DNA of 41,907 nucleotides. It comes from a virus. Positions 33,119 to 39,848 of the stretch are shown here, one piece after another. The DNA lies in the IMG/VR virus record IMGVR_UViG_3300004463_000043, positions 1-41,907 of that record; one strand, 5' to 3'. Every line of letters begins with the position of its first letter. The first letter of the stretch is position 1. Both the position numbers and the translations under genes were made by a program. A model generated the notes under the pieces. That model did no database searches. It was given only the letters and a program-made list of their open reading frames with translations, and had not been told where the DNA came from.

Positions 33119-33293
33119 CTTCGTTCCCCTCATCTAGCAAACCAGCTTGTTCTCTGAAGTCAAATTCAGACTCTACATTCATCAAGATATAATCTAGTTC
33201 TACAAGACTTAGATCAGGAAGAGTGTATATTAATAAATCTACCAGATCTTTCTGACTCAATCCAACTTCTTGTAATATCTGTCTGCTGTTCAT
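33111..33293 (-). CDS. Small hypothetical protein, 60 residues
   Basis: MNSRQILQEVGLSQKDLVDLLIYTLPDLSLVEL and an acidic end (LLDEGNEDE). The helix-rich pattern is loosely like the following gene (32951-33118), so the two could be a small duplicated pair. No known function. Confidence 0.55.
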   Translation of the reverse strand: MNSRQILQEVGLSQKDLVDLLIYTLPDLSLVELDYILMNVESEFDFREQAGLLDEGNEDE

Positions 33294-33299
33294 ATAGTC

Positions 33300-34043
33300 C
33301 TAGACTTCAAAGGCACATTCAAAATTGTTTACTAACTTCCAGTATTGCATCAAACTTCTAAACATATTCAGACCCTTCTGTAAATCTTCTTCTGAGTGCT
33401 TATGAAGATAAACGACTTCTGGGTTGATTACTGATATCAGAAGATTATAACACTCGGCTGTTGGATTAATAGCATTTCTATAAGCAGCTAATTGCATAAT
33501 ATAATCTACGTATATACTCTTTTCATTTAACTGACTTCCTTGCTTAGTTTTAAAATCAACTATAGCCATCCGATCAAATTTAGATAAGATTAAATCTATC
33601 TTACCACCATACCCTTCTTCTGAAGCAAAGCTTGGTTCTGGATCGTACATATCAAAGCCTAGATTATTAATCTGTAAGATAGCTGGCATCAGCCGTCCTT
33701 CATCTTCATCTGATATAGTACCGTCTATAAAATACTTCTCTAGTTTATCATGTACTTCTACACCGACAGTAGAATAAACTGAAGTCTCTTTCTTATAATC
33801 ATCCCAGACTCTTGCTTTAAATATCTCAAACTCTGCCATCAGACGATTTCGATGTGCTGCATCTAATAGCTGATTCATTTTCCAGTTTTCTAGTTGGGGC
33901 TTTGCTACCTGTCCTATGATAGTAGTAACAGAAGGCAATAGATTCATCTTCCGTGCATCTGCAAGCGTAGTTGGACGCTCTTTACCATTCTTAGCAGTTA
34001 CCGTATAACGACAATTGCCGTCTCTATCGTACCAATGTGACAT
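33300..34043 (-). CDS. PD-(D/E)XK nuclease (RecB/Cas4-like)
   Basis: 247 residues. The nuclease core reads GVEVHDKLEKYF (helix with His), SEEGYGGKIDLIL (Asp), MAIVDFKTKQG (the D-x-K of the motif) and YIMQLAAYRNA (Q-x-x-x-Y). This order is typical of phage RecB-family exonucleases for recombination. The N-terminal region (GNCRYTVTAKNGKERPTT, LPSVTTIIGQVAKP) is characteristic of the same phage group. Coupled by TAATG with the SSB gene. Confidence 0.85.
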   Translation of the reverse strand: MSHWYDRDGNCRYTVTAKNGKERPTTLADARKMNLLPSVTTIIGQVAKPQLENWKMNQLLDAAHRNRLMAEFEIFKARVWDDYKKETSVYSTVGVEVHDKLEKYFIDGTISDEDEGRLMPAILQINNLGFDMYDPEPSFASEEGYGGKIDLILSKFDRMAIVDFKTKQGSQLNEKSIYVDYIMQLAAYRNAINPTAECYNLLISVINPEVVYLHKHSEEDLQKGLNMFRSLMQYWKLVNNFECAFEV

Positions 34044-34492
34044 TATTTACCTTCTACAAGACTGGGGGCTTGATAAGCTACTAAAGACGTCAACTCAATC
34101 TTATTCAATCCGAGTAACTTAGCACCGCCCTTACCTGCCTTGATATTAGCTGCTGAGTTGTCATATAAACTGACTGTAATCGTAGCAGTAGAGCCATTAC
34201 CAATCAATGGAATCTCAGATTCTGTCAACAACACTCCATCGGGAGTGACGACCTTCGGCTGATAGTTCTTACTCTTAAGCGTAACGAAATTACCCTTCTC
34301 ATCACCTTTATTCTTGACTTGTACACCAATAGCTTCCAGCTTAGCTTTATGTGCATCATCAATACTTAAATCTAATTTATATGCATTAGTCGGATATAAT
34401 CCCTTCGTATCACGTTCCTTTACGTGTGCATAAAATATAGTGCCTGTGATTGTAAAAAATTTTGGTGTCTGTGTCGTGTCTTTATTACTCAT
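34043..34492 (-). CDS. Single-stranded DNA-binding protein, gp2.5-like
   Basis: 149 residues. The opening FFTITGTIFYAHVKERD, the LDLSIDD stretch and KSKNYQPKVVTPDGVLLTESEIPLIGNGS, then KGGAKLLGLNKIELTSLVAYQAP follow the beta-barrel of T7 gp2.5-type phage SSBs (also DUF2815). It lacks the very acidic C-terminal tail of T7 gp2.5, ending in APSLVEGK. Binds single strands during replication. It lies between the nuclease and the OB-like hypothetical gene. Confidence 0.75.
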   Translation of the reverse strand: MSNKDTTQTPKFFTITGTIFYAHVKERDTKGLYPTNAYKLDLSIDDAHKAKLEAIGVQVKNKGDEKGNFVTLKSKNYQPKVVTPDGVLLTESEIPLIGNGSTATITVSLYDNSAANIKAGKGGAKLLGLNKIELTSLVAYQAPSLVEGK

Positions 34493-34760
34493 TCTTGCCT
34501 CCGGTCATTGATTCTTCTTTCAGTCGTTTAAAGCTAATTATTGAATTAAATGTCTCGCCATTCTTCTTAGTCCTGATTTGGAATGTCATGTCTATCATAT
34601 CCCCAATCTTAGGTACGATAGTATCTGTATTTATATACCCGCCGAATATTTCATCGTCTGTGCTGATTAGATTCAGTGTCTCATACTGTCTAGTACCGTC
34701 TTTAGATACTCTCTTTTCTCGTCTTACGTCCGAAAGCATGATTATTTTATTCTCTGCCAT
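34485..34760 (-). CDS. OB-like hypothetical protein
   Basis: 91 residues, beta-rich: MLSDVRREKRVSKDGTRQYE, FGGYINTDTIVPKIGDMIDM and TFQIRTKKNGETFNSIISF. It may be a second small OB-fold protein linked to SSB, but this is a guess. GAGGTGAAGA precedes the ATG and overlaps the stop of the DUF6899-like gene. Confidence 0.55.
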   Translation of the reverse strand: MAENKIIMLSDVRREKRVSKDGTRQYETLNLISTDDEIFGGYINTDTIVPKIGDMIDMTFQIRTKKNGETFNSIISFKRLKEESMTGGKNE

Positions 34761-35016
34761 TCTTCACCTCTGTATATACATCGCCATTCTCTTTTATCTT
34801 TTTATCTTCATAATCTACTACAATACGTCGAGTAAATTCGCTGGCTACACAAGATAATGCACCTATCACATCGTTGATAGCTTGGTAGTTCTTTGTAGTA
34901 TTATAAAAATAGTCTTTGCATATCGTGGTCAGAAGATAATTCAATTCGCCAGCATTTTCAGGTTGTTTAGTCCCGGCTAAAATTCTATACCTTTCTGATA
35001 CTATGATATATGGCAT
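34747..35016 (-). CDS. DUF6899-like protein
   Basis: 89 residues. The sequence MPYIIVSERYRIL, GELNYLLTTICKDYF, YQAINDVIGALSCVASEFTRR and YEDKKIKENGDVY matches the pattern I recall for DUF6899: an MPYI start, GELNY, IN-x-x-IGAL and a closing YEDKKI-x-ENGDVY. Function unknown; common in phage replication operons. ATG overlaps the polymerase stop (TAATG). Confidence 0.7.
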   Translation of the reverse strand: MPYIIVSERYRILAGTKQPENAGELNYLLTTICKDYFYNTTKNYQAINDVIGALSCVASEFTRRIVVDYEDKKIKENGDVYTEVKNGRE

Positions 35017-35753
35017 TATAATTTATCCCAGCTATCAGCGACTGTTATTTCTGCTTTTGGAGTGACTAAAAGTCTCTCAGAGTAAACATTATAGCACATG
35101 TCTGGGATTTTTGCAAGTATTTCATTCAAATCTTTTTTAGCATCTTCTACGTATTCCGGCCTGCAATCAAGCATAATACTATCATGTACAGTATTAATTA
35201 ATAAGTATTTATCCCTATTATGCAGGGCTTTCTGTCTCATAAAAGCCGATAAGAATAGCGATAAGATTATAAAGGCTGTATGCTGTACAGGGTAGTTCTT
35301 GATCTCTGTTGATTTATACCCTTCCTTAAACCAACAGCCGTATTCTTCTGAGAACATCTTCGGATATCTCTTAAACTGGAGATAAATACCACTAAACATC
35401 TTAAGCTGTCCTGTCTGTCCGACTGATTTAATCCATCTATCATGTAAATCTTTAACCTTAGGAAATTGACCATAAAAAGAATCTATAAAACCCCTACACC
35501 ATTCTTCTGTATTACCTGTTTCTTCAGCTAGTGCCTTGACTCCCCGGCCATAAGACATCCCGAGAATAGGAACTTTCAGACTATTACGCTCTTCTGGTGT
35601 TACGTCTTCTTCTTTTTTATCGTACATAATCGCTGCAAAGTATTTATATATATCTGTCCCACGATTCAACAGTTCTATAAAGCCCGGATCTTTAGAAAGA
35701 GTCGCTAGTACCACGACCTCAATTTGCCGTAAATCGCAGTTAATTAGAGGCAT
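35016..35753 (-). CDS. DNA polymerase I, fragment 4 (palm/fingers)
   Basis: 245 residues holding the family A catalytic core: motif A INCDLRQIE (Asp7), the O-helix RNSLKVPILGMSYGRG (Arg56, Lys60, Tyr68; the E. coli Phe762 position is Leu64), NYPVQHTAFII and motif C TVHDSIM (His190, Asp191). It starts at MPLINCD exactly where a one-piece enzyme would continue after the VKEMFISRY of fragment 3. The start overlaps a tiny LY-box gene that supplies its AGAGG site. Fragments 1-4 total about 660 residues. Confidence 0.88.
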   Translation of the reverse strand: MPLINCDLRQIEVVVLATLSKDPGFIELLNRGTDIYKYFAAIMYDKKEEDVTPEERNSLKVPILGMSYGRGVKALAEETGNTEEWCRGFIDSFYGQFPKVKDLHDRWIKSVGQTGQLKMFSGIYLQFKRYPKMFSEEYGCWFKEGYKSTEIKNYPVQHTAFIILSLFLSAFMRQKALHNRDKYLLINTVHDSIMLDCRPEYVEDAKKDLNEILAKIPDMCYNVYSERLLVTPKAEITVADSWDKL

Positions 35754-35913
35754 CGTCTACCTCTTCTATAATTAAATATTTTAGTTGATGTGTTCTAAAA
35801 ATCATAGAATACTCAATATTAACACGCATAGCTGTATATAGTTCTTTAAAGTTAAATTGGGCTTTATTATAATCGATGGTATCAAAATCTATATTAGTAT
35901 ATCCTACCCACAT
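35740..35913 (-). CDS. Tiny LY-box family protein inside the polymerase gene
   Basis: 57 residues: MWVGYTNIDFDT, FNFKELYTAMRVNIEYS and the acidic end YLIIEEVDDASN. It lies between polymerase fragments 3 and 4 with the zinc-ribbon gene. The codons for IIEEV contain GAAGAGGT, placed six bases before the ATG of fragment 4, so this gene carries the ribosome-binding site of the catalytic core. Overlap with fragment 4 is 14 bases. Function unknown. Confidence 0.65.
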   Translation of the reverse strand: MWVGYTNIDFDTIDYNKAQFNFKELYTAMRVNIEYSMIFRTHQLKYLIIEEVDDASN

Positions 35914-35920
35914 AAATCAC

Positions 35921-36085
35921 CTACTTAGTTGTATCAATAATAAACAATTTTGGAGGTTCTATTTTAATACATTTATCACACAAATAGAATTTCCACGTAC
36001 TAAGTCCGTACCCAGCTAAAGAATCTTTATAACATTCTGTAGCATATCCTAACAAAATCTTAGCACATGTTTGACAACACTTCAT
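35921..36085 (-). CDS. Zinc ribbon protein between polymerase fragments
   Basis: 54 residues: MKCCQTCAKILLG, and later KFYLCDKCIKIEPP, two CXXC knuckles for one zinc. It begins with ATGA overlap on the stop of polymerase fragment 3 and ends seven bases before the LY-box gene at 35913. Zinc-ribbon proteins are frequent in phage operons, but one between catalytic fragments of a polymerase is odd. It might bind DNA or the polymerase. No family recognised. Confidence 0.65.
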   Translation of the reverse strand: MKCCQTCAKILLGYATECYKDSLAGYGLSTWKFYLCDKCIKIEPPKLFIIDTTK

Positions 36086-36330
36086 ATATACCTACTGATA
36101 AACATCTCTTTGACCTTAGCTTTCTTAACGCTCGGTGTTTGTTGAAAATCTCCTGAGAGTCTACCTGTGACGGTACTACAGTGATGAAAGCTTAACCTGA
36201 CACATCCGTCTGGATAGATTTGATCTTCTAGTCTGATATAATAAGTCGATAGCATTTTATTCAATCTTCTGACTTTAATTAAAGTCTGGATGAATTTGAC
36301 TGAATCATCAGAGAGTTTATTCTTTATCAT
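36082..36330 (-). CDS. DNA polymerase I, fragment 3 (thumb tip to palm start)
   Basis: 82 residues: VKFIQTLIKVRRLNKMLSTYY, then CVRLSFHHCSTVTGRLSG and SVKKAKVKEMFISRYI. This is the family A stretch before motif A, with the TGRLS motif that contacts template and primer. The last residues SRY normally lead into a short loop and motif A; here a stop follows and fragment 4 starts with motif A. It overlaps the tiny gene before it by 14 bases. Confidence 0.82.
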   Translation of the reverse strand: MIKNKLSDDSVKFIQTLIKVRRLNKMLSTYYIRLEDQIYPDGCVRLSFHHCSTVTGRLSGDFQQTPSVKKAKVKEMFISRYI

Positions 36331-36511
36331 TGTATGCTATCCATGTCTGTCCATTGTTATAGTAGTTATTCTCTTCTCTAAATTTGTCTGTGTCCAATAT
36401 AGCATGCTTAGTGATCTTAAAAAGCCCAACACCTAACTCAGAGTATAGTACAAACACTCTTAAAGTAGTGTATAGATCTGGGTTACAATTATACCAATTT
36501 TTAATCTTCAT
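36317..36511 (-). CDS. Tiny LY-box family protein inside the polymerase gene
   Basis: 64 residues: MKIKNWYNCNPDLYTTLRVFVLYSE, with the W and DLY box near the start and an extra tail (FREENNYYNNGQTWIAYNDKE) that might be a second degenerate copy. It is not a polymerase segment: fragment 2 ends GERDED and fragment 3 starts at DDSVKFIQ, which join in a normal enzyme. The start is preceded by GGGGAAAGAG, encoded by the last codons of fragment 2. Overlaps are 11 and 14 bases. Confidence 0.62.
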   Translation of the reverse strand: MKIKNWYNCNPDLYTTLRVFVLYSELGVGLFKITKHAILDTDKFREENNYYNNGQTWIAYNDKE

Positions 36512-36794
36512 CTCTTTCCCCGATAATAAGACTTAAGACTTTAAAATTAGTCTGAAAGACTCCTTCATTCTTAGTCGCCCAGCTAGCTTTCGGTTGTATC
36601 CCAAGACCTTTAATATTCACTTCTTTCACGACAGTCTGCATCTTTACTTGTCCTTGTCTGTCTCCAGTCTTGAATGTATAAAGAGTCCCATCTGGATTAA
36701 ATACAGGTTGTTTAGTCTCTACTTCTAGTTTACCACCGTACAGAAGTAAGGAGAGGTGTTTAGGACTATTTATATTAAATTCTGGTAATTTCAT
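36501..36794 (-). CDS. DNA polymerase I, fragment 2 (thumb)
   Basis: 97 residues from ATG at 36794, which overlaps the stop of fragment 1 (ATGA). MKLPEFNINSPKHLSLLLYGG is the classic F-N-I-N-S-P-K-x-L start of the family A thumb/palm, followed by YTFKTGDRQGQVK and NEGVFQTNFKVLSLI. A TTG at 36803 would also fit and would be the product of a -1 shift on fragment 1. Without the overlap this would be one gene with fragment 1. Confidence 0.82.
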   Translation of the reverse strand: MKLPEFNINSPKHLSLLLYGGKLEVETKQPVFNPDGTLYTFKTGDRQGQVKMQTVVKEVNIKGLGIQPKASWATKNEGVFQTNFKVLSLIIGERDED

Positions 36795-37498
36795 ACTTTC
36801 CAATACCTTTCTATTAAACCTTTCAGATCTTGTTCATGCTGTGCTAATTCAGCCTGCAACTCCGTCTTATTTCGTACAAGTGTATTTTTATTGACTTTAA
36901 ATCCATTATACTCCATCTCAATCGTACTCAAGAGTAGATCATTCTGTATCTCGATAGTCCGTCTGAACTCTTTTCCTCGAATATCTGTCTCTTTCTGCTG
37001 TTCTATATAAATCTTATATGTATCTAAAACGTCATTCTTTACATCTTCTAAGACTAAATCTTCTGGTATATCTGAAGTATCTATACCCTGCTTCCAATAC
37101 TCTTCCATCTTCTTCTCTCGGACTGGGCAGCCGTATTTAGTCGTAGCTAACTCTCGAAGTGCTGCGAATTGAGTCTGGTAGTTTGATAGATAATATTCAG
37201 CTAATTGTGTACAGTAAATCTTACCGCCCTTCCTAAGCCAGTCTTGTATCTTGTCATACTCCCAGAGATATAGCATCTCGAACTTAGCATTATGTGCAAC
37301 AATCAAATCATGTCTGCATAACTCTGTAACCAAATCTTCTATATATTCTGATCTTAAGGAAGAATCGGTATAGTGTGTCTCCTGTCTCTGACTGTCTTTT
37401 ATAGAATAGGCGACTATGTCGTTATAAAGAAAATTCGCCGTACGATTATACCGACTGTCTGTATTAGTTTCGATGTCTAGTATAATGAAGTTAGTCAT
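36791..37498 (-). CDS. DNA polymerase I, fragment 1 (3'-5' exonuclease and thumb base)
   Basis: 235 residues. ExoI LDIET (Asp8, Glu10), ExoII LIVAHNAKFEMLYL (Asn70, with Glu74 where Asp is common) and a weak ExoIII EDVKNDVLDT (Asp156; the Tyr expected four residues earlier is Asp152). The end, STIEMEYNGFKVNKNTL, is the start of the polymerase domain. Proofreading may be altered by the missing Tyr. A tiny gene overlaps its start by four bases (ATGA). Confidence 0.85.
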   Translation of the reverse strand: MTNFIILDIETNTDSRYNRTANFLYNDIVAYSIKDSQRQETHYTDSSLRSEYIEDLVTELCRHDLIVAHNAKFEMLYLWEYDKIQDWLRKGGKIYCTQLAEYYLSNYQTQFAALRELATTKYGCPVREKKMEEYWKQGIDTSDIPEDLVLEDVKNDVLDTYKIYIEQQKETDIRGKEFRRTIEIQNDLLLSTIEMEYNGFKVNKNTLVRNKTELQAELAQHEQDLKGLIERYWKV

Positions 37499-37644
37499 AG
37501 GTCGTAAATGTCTAGCTTTGTATTATATCCTTCGTGCCTTATAATTTCTACTAGTGCTGAGTATAGTGTGGTATTATGTAACCATCGTTGGTGTATACTA
37601 TTTGCCTGTCCATATCTCCAGATTATAATGTTTTTATTCATCAT
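37495..37644 (-). CDS. Tiny LY-box family protein
   Basis: 49 residues: MMNKNIIIWRYGQ, the box NTTLYSALVEIIRHEGYN and an acidic end LDIYDL. It follows two similar genes and precedes polymerase fragment 1, joined by ATGA. The aromatic start, LY box and acidic tail match the family. No standard motif. GAAGGA before the start lies about ten bases away. Confidence 0.6.
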   Translation of the reverse strand: MMNKNIIIWRYGQANSIHQRWLHNTTLYSALVEIIRHEGYNTKLDIYDL

Positions 37645-37771
37645 GTATAATAAATCCTTCATCTTCTCCAGACCTGTTTACTAATTCAAGTATAATTGTA
37701 TAAAGATTTGAATGAGTATTCCAGTTCAAATATGGCTTTTCTGTAGTGCCGTAACTCCAGAATTTACTCAA
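37634..37771 (-). CDS. Tiny LY-box family protein, TTG start
   Basis: 45 residues: (M)SKFWSYGTTEKPYLNW, then SNLYTIILELVN and the acidic end FIIHDE. The start codon is TTG, sharing bases with the TGA of the previous gene (TTGA). Family resemblance is in W, LY box and acidic tail. It overlaps the next gene by 11 bases. Confidence 0.55.
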   Translation of the reverse strand: MSKFWSYGTTEKPYLNWNTHSNLYTIILELVNRSGEDEGFIIHDE

Positions 37772-37920
37772 TCTGATATCTCGATATAATACAACCAGTG
37801 TATTTGCTCACTATTCCAGTCGACACACCTTCTAATCAGATGGTATAAATAATTGTCTCTTATTCCTGATGAACTATACCTACCAGTGACGTGTTTGTAT
37901 TTGTATGTCCACTTACTCAT
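37768..37920 (-). CDS. Tiny LY-box family protein
   Basis: 50 residues: MSKWTYKYKHVTGRYSSSG, then NYLYHLIRRCVDW and YYIEISD. Starts eight bases inside the end of the exonuclease gene (37913). Aromatic/basic start, LY box and acidic tail fit the family. No catalytic motif. First of three consecutive tiny genes that fill the gap before the polymerase. Confidence 0.6.
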   Translation of the reverse strand: MSKWTYKYKHVTGRYSSSGIRDNYLYHLIRRCVDWNSEQIHWLYYIEISD

Positions 37921-38455
37921 CTTTAAACTTCTCTAAAAGCCGTCTATATAGCAAAAATGTGTTAATTGCATCATATTTAGCATCATGCTTACGGCCTTGA
38001 AACTCTAATCCCATCCGCTGCATACTCTTACCTAATCCTGACTGGTGCTTAAGACCTAGTGCAAAACATCTGCTGACGAAACAAGTTTTAGCATCTATCC
38101 ATCTACGACCAAAGATATATTTCTCATTGTCTAATCTTAAAGCCCTTCTAAGATCGTCTGAATCTCCTCCACCCCATGTTAAACAATTCCTGAAGCATTT
38201 GTATTCTGTATGTAATTGACAGATATGCTGATAAGCTTCTTCGAGACTAATTCCTTCTTCTTCGATATGCTGGTCTGTAATGCCAGTAAGTCCTACAATA
38301 AACTCTGATATCTGTTCATTGACTTTAATATAATAACTAGCAGATTCTAGTATGACTCCAGTCTGAAGATTGCCGACAGCTATACCGATCTGTATAATAG
38401 ATTGACTTGGCTGATTATATTCCATGTCTAGACTCATTATATTCTGGTCAATCAT
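37913..38455 (-). CDS. DnaQ/RNase T-like DEDDh 3'-5' exonuclease
   Basis: 180 residues. ExoI MSLDMEYNQ (Asp, Glu), GLTGITDQHIEEEG, then CLTWGGGDSDDL (ExoII-like) and HDAKYDAINTFLLYR (H-x-A-x-x-D-A, ExoIII of the DEDDh type). IDAKTCFVSR lies before it. These enzymes trim single strands or RNA. It overlaps the AAA+ gene by eight bases, so the two are translated together. Clear family, precise substrate unknown. Confidence 0.85.
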   Translation of the reverse strand: MIDQNIMSLDMEYNQPSQSIIQIGIAVGNLQTGVILESASYYIKVNEQISEFIVGLTGITDQHIEEEGISLEEAYQHICQLHTEYKCFRNCLTWGGGDSDDLRRALRLDNEKYIFGRRWIDAKTCFVSRCFALGLKHQSGLGKSMQRMGLEFQGRKHDAKYDAINTFLLYRRLLEKFKDE

Positions 38456-39389
38456 CTAAGAATCCCATCTTTTTAGTCTTACTGAAAGCTTTCTTAGATA
38501 GCTGTATATGCTTCTTATTTTTCTGTATAGCTTCTTCAAACGATAGTCCATCTCTTTTAACCAGTAATAGTAATTCCTTAAGCTGTGCAATAGTAAGTTC
38601 TTTAAGCTCTAAGAGACATGGCTCTACTTCGACATTGAAATGCTTTAAATACTTCCTAATGTCATCTTCTTCTAGGTTGGCAATCTCATAAAACTTATCG
38701 AATCTACCAGGTCTGTTTGTTATATTCTGCGGTAGTCTTTCTGGATAGTTAGTAGATGCTATAGTAAATATATTAGATAGTGCTGTCTCGCCATCAAGGA
38801 AGTCTAGCATATTAGAATCAGCTTCCCAATCAGATCTAAGAGAATTAGTAAATTCTTCAAATATGAATATCTTAAGTCTTGGATCAGTATGCCATGCCTT
38901 TACATAAGACATACTAGGCACTTTATCATTACAGAATATAACTATCATGTCATCTTCCTTAATAGATTGCACTAGCTTCCTTATAAGCATACTTTTACCA
39001 GATCCCGGTGGACCATATAACAAGATAGCTGATCTATATGGCATGTTATCGAGATCTTTATAGACTTTCTTTGCAGCTTTAAACTTCTCAAAGTCTTTTA
39101 TTATCTCTTCATTCGTCGAGAATGTCAAGACTGTTTCTTTCTGCTCTAGTTTAAATTCTACTAAGACTCGACTATCATTTACTGTCTCTTGTCTATATAA
39201 TCCTGATGGAAGATGTTCTATAGTTCCTGATACGGCCTCTTCATAATATCTATCAGAGTTATACAGGATATTATATTTATCAGGATCTTCATTTATCTTC
39301 TGATGTGTCTTGTCAGTAATAGGGTGTATTAAATACCGTTTATGTGGACTCCAGCATACTAAATTACCTACTTCTTTACGAATCCACAT
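38448..39389 (-). CDS. AAA+ ATPase (BCS1/FtsH-like core)
   Basis: 313 residues. LLYGPPGSGKSMLIRKL (Walker A), RLKIFIFEEFT (Walker B), TIASTNYPERLP (sensor 1) and NITNRPGRFDKFYEIANL (arginine finger and the classic AAA second region of homology) are all present. The N-terminal 100 residues (WIRKEVGNLVCWSPHKRYL) are specific to this phage type. It probably remodels a protein or loads a replication factor. A GGAG site coded in the end of 39393-39560 precedes the ATG. Confidence 0.85.
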   Translation of the reverse strand: MWIRKEVGNLVCWSPHKRYLIHPITDKTHQKINEDPDKYNILYNSDRYYEEAVSGTIEHLPSGLYRQETVNDSRVLVEFKLEQKETVLTFSTNEEIIKDFEKFKAAKKVYKDLDNMPYRSAILLYGPPGSGKSMLIRKLVQSIKEDDMIVIFCNDKVPSMSYVKAWHTDPRLKIFIFEEFTNSLRSDWEADSNMLDFLDGETALSNIFTIASTNYPERLPQNITNRPGRFDKFYEIANLEEDDIRKYLKHFNVEVEPCLLELKELTIAQLKELLLLVKRDGLSFEEAIQKNKKHIQLSKKAFSKTKKMGFLDD

Positions 39390-39392
39390 CAG

Positions 39393-39560
39393 TTACTCCG
39401 TGTTTTGACCGATTAAAATAACATTACTATAACTATCTCTAAAACACTCATGATTAAAATTAATGGCTATCGTAGCTTTATATAAATTACCGTATCTGGA
39501 ATATGGCCTACAACTAGTGGCACATATGTCTAATTGATTATCACAATCAACTTTCCACAT
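39393..39560 (-). CDS. Tiny LY-box family protein
   Basis: 55 residues: MWKVDCDNQLDI, then SRYGNLYKATIAINFN and NVILIGQNTE. Start overlaps the stop of its neighbour by one base (TGATG) and uses AGAGG coded in that neighbour's IIEEI. Its own last codons carry GGAG for the AAA+ gene. Shares MWKV with the member at 40459. Three bases separate it from the AAA+ start. Confidence 0.65.
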   Translation of the reverse strand: MWKVDCDNQLDICATSCRPYSRYGNLYKATIAINFNHECFRDSYSNVILIGQNTE

Positions 39561-39721
39561 CAGATTTCCTCTATAATTCTATCTGTTATACCGTCGTGAG
39601 TTGTCATAAAGCATACTGCCTCGTATAAACTACAATGCCACTCTACCGATATGTGTTCTGAAGATAGTACTCCGACATATCCGCTTGAACGATGTCTTGT
39701 AGATACTCTAAACTGTTTCAT
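39560..39721 (-). CDS. Tiny LY-box family protein
   Basis: 53 residues from ATG at 39721, which has GGGA six bases upstream: MKQFRVSTRHRSSGYVG, then HCSLYEAVCFMTTHDG and the acidic end DRIIEEI. A longer frame from 39745 adds eight residues and lacks a ribosome-binding site. Start overlaps the previous stop by 14 bases, and the end TGATG links to the next gene. A typical family member. Confidence 0.65.
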   Translation of the reverse strand: MKQFRVSTRHRSSGYVGVLSSEHISVEWHCSLYEAVCFMTTHDGITDRIIEEI

Positions 39722-39848
39722 GAAATTCCCAGAATTCTCTGACATGTGTATGATTAGCTAATGGAGCAATTATCTTTACTAAGTCATATAAAGACTCAGC
39801 ATCTATTAAATATCTATGTGTATGTGTATCGTATAGTTTATAATTCAT
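39708..39848 (-). CDS. Tiny LY-box family protein
   Basis: 46 residues: MNYKLYDTHTHRYLID, AESLYDLVKIIAPLANH and a Trp/His end (EFWEFHETV). The LY box and hydrophobic helix are present, but the acidic Ile/Glu end is not. It is the first of a run of three small genes before the AAA+ ATPase and follows the gap at 39849. Confidence 0.55.
   Translation of the reverse strand: MNYKLYDTHTHRYLIDAESLYDLVKIIAPLANHTHVREFWEFHETV

Noticed and set aside
35754-36500. Group I or II introns as the reason for the split polymerase
   Set aside because: The inserted stretches are almost wholly filled by coding frames that overlap the polymerase pieces by 4-14 bases, leaving little room for an intron core, and each polymerase piece has its own start codon. 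No intron core motif was recognised. RNA data could still change this.
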